In this document: piece after piece, positions 48,978 through 60,200 of the stretch
Numbering within the stretch: the stretch's first letter is position 1
Layout of the letters: the number at the start of each line of letters is the position of its first letter
Source of the DNA: Pezicula radicicola
Lineage: Eukaryota > Ascomycota > Leotiomycetes > Helotiales > Dermateaceae
Length of the DNA: 63,243 bases
Assembly (NCBI GenBank): GCA_003008705.1
Contig: PDUO01000121.1
Coordinates: 4,474-67,716, forward strand
Direction: 5' to 3'
Program-made: the position numbers and the translations under genes
The notes under the pieces: model-generated
Told to the model about the DNA's origin: nothing
Database searches by the model: none
The model's input: the letters and a program-made list of their open reading frames with translations, nothing else

Positions 48978-51440
48978 ATGTCGGATCCCCAATCCAATAA
49001 GCGTCAGCGCAGCGCGCGTGCCTGTGATGAATGCAAGAAGAGAAAAAAGCAGTGCAATGGTCTTCTCCCTTGTGGAGCGTGCGCCAGCCGAATGCAGCAC
49101 TGTCACTACTCGGGGCGCCCAGGTGCTGCTGAGAATCCTGTCGATACGTTAGGAGATGCTCAGAATGGTCCTCCGGCCAAGCGGCAGAAAGAGTCAGTGT
49201 CCTCGGCCTTGCTTTAAACACTCTCAAAACTGACGACGACCAGCGACAATGATGATAGTACAATGGAGGATTCCAGTCGATTATTGTATGATCAGCAAGG
49301 GAGATTAGGTGGGTGTAACTTCTATTCCACAACATGTATGTTAAGAATCAATTGACGTATTGTAAAAAAGTGTTCGTCGGAGAATCAGCATCGCTCTCAT
49401 ACCTCCAAACAATCAGACGCCTCGTCGAAGAGACTTTGGGCCCATCACCATTCACAAATGATGGCGCCAGGCATATGATGTTAGAATCATCAGTTTCAAC
49501 GCCGCCTAAAATGCAGTACACTTATGCTCTTCCCGATCAGGAGGCGACTTTATTTCTCATCGATTCCTTCTTTTCGAGCGTGCGTATCCCCGAGAATTGC
49601 CGTCTGTACTATTCAGTACGCCACTGAACTAAACTCTCATAGACCGCCGGGTTGGTCAGAATGTTTGATAAGGAGTCATTCAAAGAGAGGGCAATCAGGA
49701 CGTATACTACACCCCTTGAGTCCGAACCTTTGTGCCTGTGCCATCTCAATCTTGTATGCGCAATCGGTTTGCAGCTTAGGAAAGATAATGCCGCTCCACC
49801 AGCACAGGAGCGCAAGATCCTCGAGAGACTTAAATCCCGCCATGGTTCGAGAAGCGATATTCTGTACCTTAATGCTAAACACCTCTGTGATTCGCTGGAC
49901 GAGTTTGAGAATGGCGGGCTGGGTTCTGTTCAGACGCTCGTGTTGAAGACTGTTTACATGTTAACAGCCGCGAAACGAAATTCGGCTTGGGCTTTTCTAG
50001 GTAATAAGGCGTTCTGTGTACACTTAACACGTACTAACGAATTTCTCAAGGAATGGGAGTCAGGCTTGCTTACGCTTTGGGTCTCCACAAAGAGACTTTT
50101 GGACATCTAAGTCCTGTCGAGCAGGAGACACGGTAGGTGACCAGAGTACCCTTATTCAGGGAGGTACTTACAAGATTCCCACAGGAAAAACACATGGTAT
50201 AGTCTTTATGTTCTCGACTGCTTCCTCGCTGCATCTCTTGGGAGGCCAAACGCAATAAACTATCACGGTGTCGCACGTACCTGCTCATTTGCACCAGTGA
50301 CCAATCTAGATCCTAAAAAGCGTCACGAAACAAATGCGTTGATTGCATCTGTGGGTGCTTCCGCAATAATCTGGGACGTACTTAGTCGAGTCTACGAGAA
50401 GCGGAAGATATCAATATCCCTTGCCCATTCAATATCTGAACAGTTCTATCGATGGAATAAACAACTGCCAGAAACACTTCACTGGCAACAAATTTCCATC
50501 CCAGGACAGGATCCGGATGTTGTTCTAGCACAGCTACATGTTAACCTGCTATACTTCCATGGGATTATCCTACTGACACGGCCGTTCTTCTTATCCCAAA
50601 TCACGTCCCTGTTGAAGTCAGGCAACCAACCACTTCCAAGGCCTCCAACCTCCTCTGATCGAGCTGCAGATAAGAACGACGACCTGAAAGCCTTTTCTCG
50701 TGCTTGTCTCCGCTCAGCTATACATAGTGTGCACGCGGTGCAGGCAACGTTTCTTCAAGGTGCCTTGCCCAAACAGGACCCATTTGTCATGTACGTAATA
50801 TTCCGCCCCGAGATATCATTTGGAGATTCTAACAAGGAGCTCGAGCAGATACTGGTTATTCACGTCAGCTCTTATTGTTACGTCTAATGTATTTTGCCCC
50901 GTCGATTCCCAAATGGATAGCGATACCGCTATGCAATCTGCTCTGAATCTCTTCCGATATACTAGTGACTCGGACAAGCAAGCACGTCGCTATTGGACTA
51001 TCTTGGAATCTTTCAAAGATGCCATCAACCAAGATAAAACAGCGCAGAGCTCCGTCGCTGACAAGAACAGCCTCGATATATTCCAAGCACTGTTCTCCGA
51101 TAATGCTGATATGCGACCGAGTAGCTATAATGCTGCGATCTCGGGACAAAAATCGAATATCCAGAATGAAACACTTTTGCTTGCTCAGCAGTCACAAAAC
51201 ATCGACCAGACTATTGGACTCCCATTACAGTTCATGGACAGCATGGATGAGAGTGGTAAGATCAACACGGGGCAAGTGAGGTTGCCAGACGGCTCTTTGA
51301 TAGCAGCTGCGTCGGAGTCTGAGAGTTACAGTGACGACATCGTCGACTTTGACTCGTTTTGGAGAACGGGAAAGCCGGCAGATGGGCAGACGCCTAATGA
51401 ATCGTGGCTTCCATTATATAATGCAATGGATTTGATTTAG
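48978..51440 (+). pseudogene. Zn2Cys6 transcription factor with one nonsense codon, 6 exons, ~725 codons
   Basis: Exons 48978-49308, 49371-49579, 49643-50000, 50051-50132, 50185-50790 and 50849-51440 join in frame (2178 nt); introns are 62, 63, 50, 52 and 58 bp. The zinc cluster ACDECKKRKKQCNGLLPCGAC has exact C-x2-C-x6-C-x5-C-x2-C-x6-C spacing (C16-C42). The fungal regulatory domain follows: YLQTIRRLVEETLG, GMGVRLAYALGLHKETF, TWYSLYVLDCFLAASLGRP, LHVNLLYFHGIILLTRPF, and YWLFTSALIVTSN. One TAA at 49215 (codon 80, after SSALL) breaks exon 1; CAA to TAA would explain it. All else is intact. Either the gene is freshly dead, or only an N-terminal DNA-binding fragment is made. Its position suggests it once controlled the neighbouring catabolic genes, which is inference. 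Confidence 0.8.
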
Positions 51441-51754
51441 CATACGTAGTACGCAATCTTCAAGATGGAAATATTCCAAATTCTATTGTATTGACGGCGT
51501 ATGCTCGCTTCTCACCGAGATCACCTTAACCTGCTTTATCTGCTATGCAAGACCTCAAGTGGGGCAGACGTTGCTGAAAATCGCAGCTCAATGACTCTGA
51601 CATGGCTGGACTGTCTAATCACCTCCACTCGCTTCTCTTCGTCGCCGATACCCGACGATGTAGATGGTGATGCTTCATGGCGGTGGTGGTTGTTAACAAC
51701 AACGACCTCGTGAGTGTTGTAATTGATGTGAATATCCTCACTGTACACCACAAC
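51441..51754. other. Short 3' intergenic region
   Basis: Between the stop of the Zn2Cys6 gene and the end of the MFS remnant. No feature seen. Confidence 0.4.
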
Positions 51755-52929
51755 TTAGTCATCATCGCCGAAAATGCGAGCAACTTCTTCCAAAGGAAGA
51801 CCATAAGAATAGACGACGTTACTCATACTCTAACAAATCCACATGAAGGAACAACAGCACCTTTAGTCTCAATGTAACGAAAGTAGACATGGAACACGCC
51901 CACGAAAGGAATAATAATGAAGACCTGTATGCGGTGCATAGTCAGACGGCTTGTTGTGCTGAACGGCTTCTCCCAGACAAGCCCGGGACTCATGAGAGAT
52001 TCATACTAGGAAGTATTTCCAGTCAATATTTTCGAATGCAGTGCTAACTGCTTGGAGATATGAGATATTGGTAGCGGCAGCGGTCATAAGAGCAAGGCCG
52101 ACGCCCTTTGAACGGAGATGGTTCGGGAAGACTTCGCCATAATATACGAAACCAGCAACATCGTTACTACAGGCTAAGCAAGCCATGAAACAATAGCTAG
52201 GGCCTCTCTATCATTTCGTAGATCCGGACTCCCCAGTGTCAAAAGAAGACGGGTTACTGACAGCACAGCTACAGCTACTCCAAGACCAGCCTTATTTGGT
52301 ACGGCAGGCACTGGAGACGCAAATGAGGCTACCATCGCGGCTTCGACAATCATGCATATGCAACATGCAATTAAGCTAAAGAGAAAGAGGGGCCTCCAAT
52401 CAACACGATCAATAAGCATATCCCCTGTGAGTTAAGATTCAGTGCTATACACAGCCAGAGTGAAGCCTGCCACTCACCAAGAACGTTAAAAGGTAGGCCG
52501 ACGGTAATCCAGCGGCACTGCAAGATAATCTGAGTGTGAGCGTTAAAGCCTAAACACTCGTAGATGGTAGACGAATAATTTGTAAGGATCATGAGGCCAG
52601 TGCTCTGGGACAAGAAGGCCCACGAGCAGCAGAGCTCAACTCGCCTGCGGTAGGATTTTCGACTGAACAGCTCGTACCAACTGGGTTCCATGGTCATATC
52701 AAACTCTGCCTGCTTCTCCATCTGGAAGAACCAGCTACGTGCGAAGTCCTGCGAGGCGGCGTCCTTGGGGTGAAGAGACATGACAATTTAAATCTCTGGC
52801 TCGCTTATATTGGCTGTGCATAAGACACCAGCGGGGAGATTCAGCCCCAAACTCCATCCCCGTGGGGCCCCGCCTGCCGCAAATAACTGGCGTGTAGTAA
52901 CAGTGACTAGGAAGAATCACAAGCGCCAT
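51755..52929 (-). pseudogene. MFS sugar transporter, C-terminal half only
   Basis: Pieces in order on the minus strand: ESPRWCLMHSQYKRARD, PSWYELFSRKSYRRRVELCC, STGLMILTNYSSTIYECLG, RVDWRPLFLFSLIACCIC, YYGEVFPNHLRSKGVGLALM, and a C-terminal LPLEEVARIFGD. These match the second half of a maltose/hexose-type sugar porter (central loop through helix 12 and the E-T-K-G..E-E-x-x-x-x-F end). Helices 1-6 have no counterpart upstream of about 52930, where the frame becomes unrelated. The gene was therefore truncated at its 5' end. Confidence 0.7.
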
Positions 52930-53726
52930 TGTGGGGTCTGTTCTTAGCGCTCTGCCCCCACAATTCGCAGTTTGATGCTGTCCACAGTGTCACAATCAAC
53001 CGCCAGAGTATCTCCGTTCCGTATCGCCAACATTCCCGATCTCTGGCCTAGGCCTCGGAGAAGTAGCAACTAACCGTAGGACTGCATAATGTCTCCGCTA
53101 TTCTTGCCTTACGTAAATAGAGTTTGGTAGTCTACAGGTTTGCAGAAGGTATAGATTGTTAAGTAGTAATATTTCCTTTTATTTACCTATTATACTTACA
53201 TAGATATTTATAGAGGATTATTAGGTCTACTTAAAGTTACAATTCTTCTTATACCAGCTTACTGCTAATATGGTAATATATAATATATCATATAACCTAA
53301 GCGGAGTACTTCTATGAGCATATGTTTTTAGGGAATATAAGTTTATATTTTAAGTAAGTATAGTGTATATTTTAGCAGTAAAGCCTAGAATTTTAGAGCG
53401 GTATCGCCTAAATTTTCTATTTAGTATAAGTCTGTATTTTTTAAGGTAGCTAAGTCTATATTTGAAGGGCAGTATGTCCTACATCTTTAGAGATTGTAAG
53501 CCTGTATTTTAGGAGGAGTATGGCCTATATAGGATGCCTAGTATAATTCTACTAGTGGAAAACACTTAGCTGAGCTGCTTTTAGTACAGGAACAAGTTTA
53601 ACTTAAGCGATCCTGATAATCCTCAGTAGATATTGAATGATATTCAATAATAATCGAACATGAATTTATCTAGCATAGAAATACGCGTATTTTGATTTAC
53701 ACATATCTACCAAACGAGAACCATAG
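52930..53726. other. Intergenic with tandem array; AT-rich after 53150
   Basis: No gene. 53150-53320 is AT-rich. The tandem array listed separately follows, then about 190 bp of plain sequence before the SDR stop. Confidence 0.45.
53328..53530. repeat. ~23-bp tandem array, about nine units, inverse to the 1.17-kb array
   Basis: Units close to gtatagcctgtattttaag repeat about nine times. On the other strand the unit matches that of the array at 1170-1300 (aggctgtactcccctaaaaa). Units differ mostly by transitions. Confidence 0.7.
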
Positions 53727-54676
53727 CTACGTAACATGGTACAAAGCAGCACCACAATCAACCGAGAGGTTGACGCCAGTGATTCCTGAAGCTTTGCTTC
53801 CAGACAAGAATACTACCGTCTCGGCCACCTCATCAGCATGGATAAATCTGTTTGCTGGAGCCTGTGTTCGTAAACTATTAAAGAACTCGGGCGTCAGGTT
53901 GGAGGCCGTCAGCATTGGAGTAGCCACTGAACCGGGGCAGACAGAGTTGATGCGGATTTGCTGCGCTGCATACTCGCGTGCTGTCTGCTTGGTCAACATC
54001 GCAATACCATGCTTGGAACTGGCGTACGCTGAGAATTCTCGTAGGACTACCAGGCCGGTTAGTGAGCATGTATTGATGATTGAGCCACGGACATTGCGAT
54101 CTTGGAAGGCTGGGTCGCTAAATATTGGGATAACGTCTTGTTTAAGCATTTGTTCGATCTCATACTTCTCACAAAGGAAGGTCTGTCTTGAAGTCTAAGC
54201 ATTCAATTGAAATAAGGTCTGGGACGAGTTCACATACCCCTCTCTCATTGACCAAGCAATTTTGATCATATTGTTGGAGAGTCATATCCGCAGTCTTCAC
54301 TCCACCTTGTGCAACGCCGGCATTGTTCATGGCAAAGTCTATGCGGCCAAAGACCTCCACACACTTGGATACAATGCCTCTTACTACTTCTTCCGACGAT
54401 ATATCTCCAAGGTGAAGTTTGACATCTGGGGATTTGGACGCGGCCAGCACAAGATCCTTGGTTTCCAGCAAAGAATCCTCCCGAAGATCAACTAGGAACA
54501 GCATGGTACAGCCATACTGTGCGAACTTTACTGCCATTGCCTGGCCTAAACCTTCAAAAAGTTTGACATTAATAGCTGAAGTGTAGGGGGATCTTGTAGC
54601 TTAATTTTTTCGTACCTGATCCAGCACCGGTAATCAAAGCCACGCCAGCTTCGATAAGAGGGTCTGTGCTCGCCAT
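53727..54676 (-). CDS. Short-chain dehydrogenase/reductase, 3 exons, 276 aa
   Basis: Exons 54676-54616, 54551-54238 and 54182-53727 join in frame (831 nt); introns are 64 and 55 bp. A classical SDR with TGAGSGLG coenzyme motif (residues 16-23), NNAG, catalytic Ser in NTCSLTG, Y-x3-K in YASSKHG, PGSVATPM, and the C-terminal GITGVNLSVDCGAAL. Usual length. An Asp at the end of strand 2 (FLVDL) points to NAD(H) rather than NADP(H). The substrate is unknown. Divergent from a second SDR 469 bp away that is broken. Confidence 0.88.
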
Positions 54677-55144
54677 TCTGCTACAGTAAGATGAGATGCG
54701 GGTTTGGTCTGATTCCAATACGCTGATGCTGCTCAAAAACAAACTTGGTACAGTTGGGTCGCTGTGGTGCCGGTAGTACTTATTGCACGGTGAATGTGGA
54801 ATTAATTTAAGAGGCCAGTGACTGGCGGAACGCGAGACAAACCGTCGGTCCAAAAGTTCGATCAACACATGTTGTGGAGAAGGTCGGGGTGTGTGCGGGG
54901 AACCGACCCAGGCTGAAGAACCCCGTCCCGGGGCCCCCAAGGACCAAGCCGCAAAGGTAAATCCCAGAATGCCGACATGTTAGAATCAGACTAGACCTAG
55001 GTTAGGGCTCTCCCGCGTTTTGTGCGAGGTTCTCCTACTTCTACTTCTACAACCAAGCCTTCCAAATCCTCCCAAATCCTCAATTCAGATTTCTAGTAGT
55101 GTATAGTGTTCAGAGCTCAAACCTTGCGTACCATTTTTCTATTA
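54677..55144. promoter_or_regulatory. Bidirectional promoter region between two SDR genes
   Basis: 469 bp between divergent SDR starts. Contains a C-rich and a T/C-rich part near 54900-55060. No specific element can be supported. Confidence 0.35.
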
Positions 55145-56012
55145 ATGGCAGACCTACTCAAGAGTGGCACAGCAGTTGTCACAGGAGCTGCCTCTGGTGA
55201 GTAGTTTTGGTTGTGCATAGTTTCCTAAGCGTTTTAGCTAACCATAGCAGGCATAGGGAGGGCCACTGCCATCGCGCTTGCTCGGGATGGATGCAAGAGA
55301 CTCGCAGTTTGGTTATCAAAAGCTACCCTGGCATTGAGATCGAGATCGCCCGGCTCGACGTTTCAAGCGAGGAGCAAGTAGACAAAGTCTACAGCGAATT
55401 TGGTGCCAAATTTGGCCGGATTGATTATGCCGCCAATGTTGCTGGGGTTCCACAAGTATCATGTCCCATTGAAGACATTTCGTCGGAGGCCTTTGATCGC
55501 AATTATGCAGTGAATCAGAAGGGGGTTAGTGGCCCTGTGCACGATGTCATTTACGAAATTCTCTGCTGACGTTATATCTATAGATATTTTTGTGTGAGCG
55601 TGCTGAACTTCGACAAATGCTTCAACAAGATAGAGATCCGGAAACCAAAATTGCTGGCAGTATAGTCAATGTGACAAGCATGCTCGCCACGTCCCCGCTC
55701 GTGGGCATGTCAGCTTACTCAACAATCAAGGCCGGAGCGCGCGGACTCAGCAGATCAGATGCGTTAGATTACGGGCCAGATGGTATTAGAGTTAACATGG
55801 TCGCTCCAGGTGTCGTAAACACTCCACTACTTCTACAATCGCAAGGTGAAGCTTTCGCAGACATTGTAAAGGCACAGACACCACTGCGCAGGATTGCTAC
55901 GGCAGAAGACATTGCAAATGCTATTGTTTGGTTATCTAGTCCACGAGCATCCTTTATCACTGGTGTGTCTCTTCTTGTAGATGGTGGTCTGGCACTTGAG
56001 ACAGGTCCTTAA
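55145..56012 (+). pseudogene. Short-chain dehydrogenase/reductase, frameshifted
   Basis: Exons 55145-55196, 55251-55524 and 55584-56012; the sum is off by one base modulo three. The start encodes TAVVTGAASGIGRATAIALA and DGCKRLA, then the frame must change near 55290-55310 to read TRSLVIKSYPGIEIEIARLD. It continues with GRIDYAANVAGV, SMLATSP, the catalytic YSTIK, PGVVNTPL, and the C-terminal ITGVSLLVDGGLAL. Strand 2 of the Rossmann fold and its Asp are missing, so a 3n+1 deletion of roughly 30-40 bp is the simplest explanation. Confidence 0.75.
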
Positions 56013-56230
56013 AGTAGTGGCTATTCAGCTCAGTATCAATGTCGCGAAGAATCTACGCTGTGGGGCATTCTTTGCTACATTTGACTATACATGTGAAATC
56101 AGATGGAGAAACCGGGTCCTGATGATGTTAAAGTCAGATCCGGACCGCTGATGATTGAATTTGACATGTAACCAAGGTAATTCATAATATCCTCATTGAC
56201 ACAAAAAACAACCATTAAGCTGAGGCTTCT

Positions 56231-56883
56231 TCATTCCTTAGAGGCCACGGCCTTGACCATCTCCATAACTATTGTAGTATCAAAATACACACGGAAATCT
56301 ATGAACTTCATGTCTCTTTCATCGCTCTCTGGCGCTATCTTTATCACGGTCATAGCAGGAATCTTGACTGCATCATTTTCCGAGTCTCCTTTCACCATAT
56401 ATGATACCATCGATCCGCAATATACCATACGTTGCTCGGGGTCTAGTATGCACAATCAGCATCCTTGATACGATGAAATTTGAATGCAGAAGAAAAACTT
56501 ACCAACACTGAAAGTGGCAATATCATGTTTCATACCATCGAAAAGTATGAACCAGCTACTGAAGAGCTATGGTGATACTCAATGAGACTAAATCAATCTT
56601 AGGGTATTAAAGAGGATAATGCTCACCTTTTCAATCTGCGCTTTGCCTATGATCCCGGCGTTGTTTCCAAATTAGCAAACGGCTTCTGGAGCGTAGTAAT
56701 CCATGGTTCCAGAAATATCTAGAGTGTCTACCTTGATGAAGAACTGGAGTCAAATATAAGTCTCAGACTTGGTAAGAAAGTACTACCATGGACACTTACC
56801 TCGTTCACGAGGCACCAGAGCCTGTCCTTGGAGAAAGTGTGGCTAGGCATCTCGCTAAATAAACCACCGACAAAACGAAACAT
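56231..56883 (-). pseudogene. SnoaL/NTF2-like small protein with one nonsense codon, 4 exons
   Basis: Exons 56883-56800, 56743-56627, 56566-56503 and 56442-56231 join in frame (477 nt, 159 codons); introns are 56, 60 and 60 bp. The pattern is that of SnoaL-like fungal proteins: DISGTMDYYAPEAVC, FGNNAGIIGKAQIEK, GMKHDIATFSV, GDSENDAVKIPAMTVIKI and MKFIDFRVYFDTT. Family members are small cone-shaped barrels used as cyclases, isomerases or dehydratases, or of unknown role. A TAA at 56674-56672 replaces an expected codon between Cys and Phe (CAA to TAA fits). All splice sites are intact, so the lesion is recent. Confidence 0.68.
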
Positions 56884-57244
56884 TGTGACTGAGGAATATT
56901 GAAACGACGTTGATTTCCTGACAAGGAGAGAAAGTGTTTAGAGGGGGAAAGAGTACATTGGATCCGAGAAATTGAACACCTAATGAGCCACCTTAGTGGT
57001 GATTGAATGGATGCGGCGTAATTGCACCGCCCCCGGATACATCTCCATACGCCTCAACTACTCCGCAACGCCACAGTGGCCGCCACATACCGAAGAAAGT
57101 ATTGACCCCGGTGTTTTCAGCTCTGGCGAGCGGTACCGACCGACAAACTAGTCTTAAGATGGGATTGCGGGGATACGGGGTAAAGGTAGCGGAGCGGCAA
57201 ATGCCGGTGCCGACGACTGTCACGAGACCGAGAACTAGCCATAG
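56884..57244. other. Short intergenic region up to the retrotransposon
   Basis: GC-moderate, with an open frame on each strand at about 56993-57257 but no motif. Composition switches abruptly to extreme AT at about 57245. Confidence 0.4.
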
Positions 57245-60200
57245 TAATTACCATTAATTAGTATCTAAGCTTCGGCTTACCTTCCTTTAATCAAGAACTA
57301 TATACATCCTTATAACTTATTCTTATAATTTCTAGAGCCTACTATAAGGAATTAAATTACTTTCTATTAGGGATTCTTACTTAGTTATTTATTTCTATTA
57401 TCTTTATAATCTAATATATTTAACTAAGTTCTAATTATAATTATTATCTATAATACCCCTTATCTTTTACCCTTTACTATAACTATAACTAGAACTATAT
57501 CTATAGACTCTTATAAATTACTATAGAGTTTTAATATCTTCTCTAGATTACTTATAAAATCTAAGAACTAGTATTAGTTTTAGATTTTAGAGAAAGAGGA
57601 TAATATAAGTTTTAGAGAATTAACTAAGAGAAATAACTAGAGGTTATATCTTCTAAGAAGAATCTTACCTATATTACTATAATATACTAAAACTACTAGT
57701 AACTTTCTTAAGTTCTATAAATCTCTAATAAACCTTTAATACTTTTATAAAGTATCTTATAAGTTTATAAATATCTTTAATTATTAATTAAAGTTTATAG
57801 ATAATCTATTAATCTCTTTTCTAAATCTTAATAGTTTCCTAAGAACTCTATTAGAAGTTTACTAAAAGATTAAAATAACTTCTCTAAGATATAAGAAGAT
57901 CTTACTAGATCTAGTATACTAAGTATCTTTAAGAAGTTATAGTTATTATAGGTTCTTAGAGTTATATTAGTAGTAATAATCCTTATTTAAAGTTCTATCT
58001 ATACTAGTATCCTTACTTTTATTAACTATAATTAATAATCTTAGCTTAATAATCCTAGATCTAGTCTTTATCTTTAAGATAGATATTAAAGACCTTTTAG
58101 ATTTTAAATTATTAAGATATTATAATAGAAAGCTTCTTATAAAATAATAACTTATTTAATTTAATTATAATTTTAAGTAGATAGAATATAAGACTCCTCT
58201 ATTAGTAGTATATCTTAAAGTAATATATATACTTATAAAAGATAAAGTAGTTATTTAATTAAGATCTACTCTATAGATCTAGTTTATTATTAATAGTTAA
58301 TCTACTACTAAAGATAAATAAGTTAAGGAATTCTAGAAATTCCTAATTAAATACTTCTCTTTTATAATTACTAATTTACTAGAAGTAAATATATAGACTA
58401 AGATTAAATCCCTCTTCTAAGAAGAAGATTCCCTTAGTTTATATTATTAATAAACTACTTATATCCTTTACTAAACTTATAGTAGAGATAAGTCTAGAGA
58501 AGTAGAATTAAAGATACTCTTAAGACTTAAGGTCTTTATAGTAAATATAATTATAAATACTTTTATTAAAGGTATCTAAGATAAGATACTTTATTAGATA
58601 TTACTCTTAAAAGGAGTTATAATCTATAATACCTTATAAAGAGTTTATAAAATTATTTAGAAATTATAGAGATTAATTAAAATTATAATATAAATAGAGA
58701 AAGTTATAACTAAGGAATAAGAAGTTAAATACCTCTATCTTAAGATTAAAGAAATATTAGATATAATCTTTTAAATCTATAGATATTTAACTAAATCTAT
58801 AATATCTAAAATAGTATTTAGAAATAAGAGTCTTATCTAATTCTATAGAGCTATAATAAAATATAATTTCTTAAAAAACTATACTTATATAGACCTTCTA
58901 GAAGTTTATTAAGCTTTATTAAGATTTATTAATTATTAGATATTAAATAATATTAATAGTAATCTTAATTAATTTATTAAGAACCTTAATAGTAACCTTT
59001 ACTACTCTAATAATAACTATTATCCTTTATATAGAACTTATAAATATTATCTATTTATTAATTATCTAAGACTATTATAAATATAAAGTAATATCTAGAG
59101 TTATCTTTAAACTTCCTTATCTACTAATTCTAAATCTAGCTAGAAGACTATTAGATTCTAAACTCTACTAGTAACTAATATTAATCCTATAAATTAATAA
59201 TCTTAGTAAATAAGTTAGAGATTCTACTATCCTCTTTTACTAGTAACTAATTCTAAGAATCTTATTATTAATAGAACTAAATAAGTAAATAAGTTAAATA
59301 GACTACTATATATATTCTATAAGAACTATAGATATATATAACTAAGTTATAATAGAACTCTACTATTATACTAGGAATAAGAATATCTTAAATTTATTAT
59401 CTTTAGAGGATAAGTTATATTTTACTTTATATTATTATAAACTTCTAATTTACTAGAGTATATTATATCTTCTTTAGAAATTATAACTCTATCTATATCT
59501 ACTAGTAAACTATCCTCCTTATTCTATAAAATCAACTTTAAAAAAATAAGAATTAAGGATCTTAGTAATACTAATAGTAAGGGATCTAGTAAACCTAAGT
59601 TAGTACTACTTATATCCTTTATAATAGACTTATCTATAAGAAAGTACTAGTAAATAGATATTAATAATATAGTAAACTCTAATAGTTAGATATAACTAGT
59701 CTATATTACTATAAAGAAAGTAAGAGTAAAGAAAGAAACTAGAAAGATCTAATATCTCTATAAAATTATTATATAAGAAAGATTAGAATCTATTAATTAT
59801 AGATCTCTAATAGAATATATCTAAGTCTTTATTAATTTATTAGAACTATTCTAAGTTTTACTAGAATTATTAACTAAATTTAAGAGATTATTTATTTAAA
59901 CTACTCTTAAGAGATATAAAGAACCTCTAGCTCTAATAGTTAAGAGTATATAAGTTTATAAAGGGTTAACTACTATTATTAATATAAAGAAGATATTCCT
60001 AGTTATAGATATAGACTAGAAAGCCTTTAAATTATTAGTTATAATAAAAGTTAAAAAGAATAAGAGATTCTAGAAATATATTACTCTTCTTATAGAAGTT
60101 ATTTAAGTAGATTAAGAATTAGAACTAATTATTATTACTAGTAGTCTAGCTAAAGTATTAAACTATAAACCTATATCCTTAGGAAAGTTCTCTAATAGAA

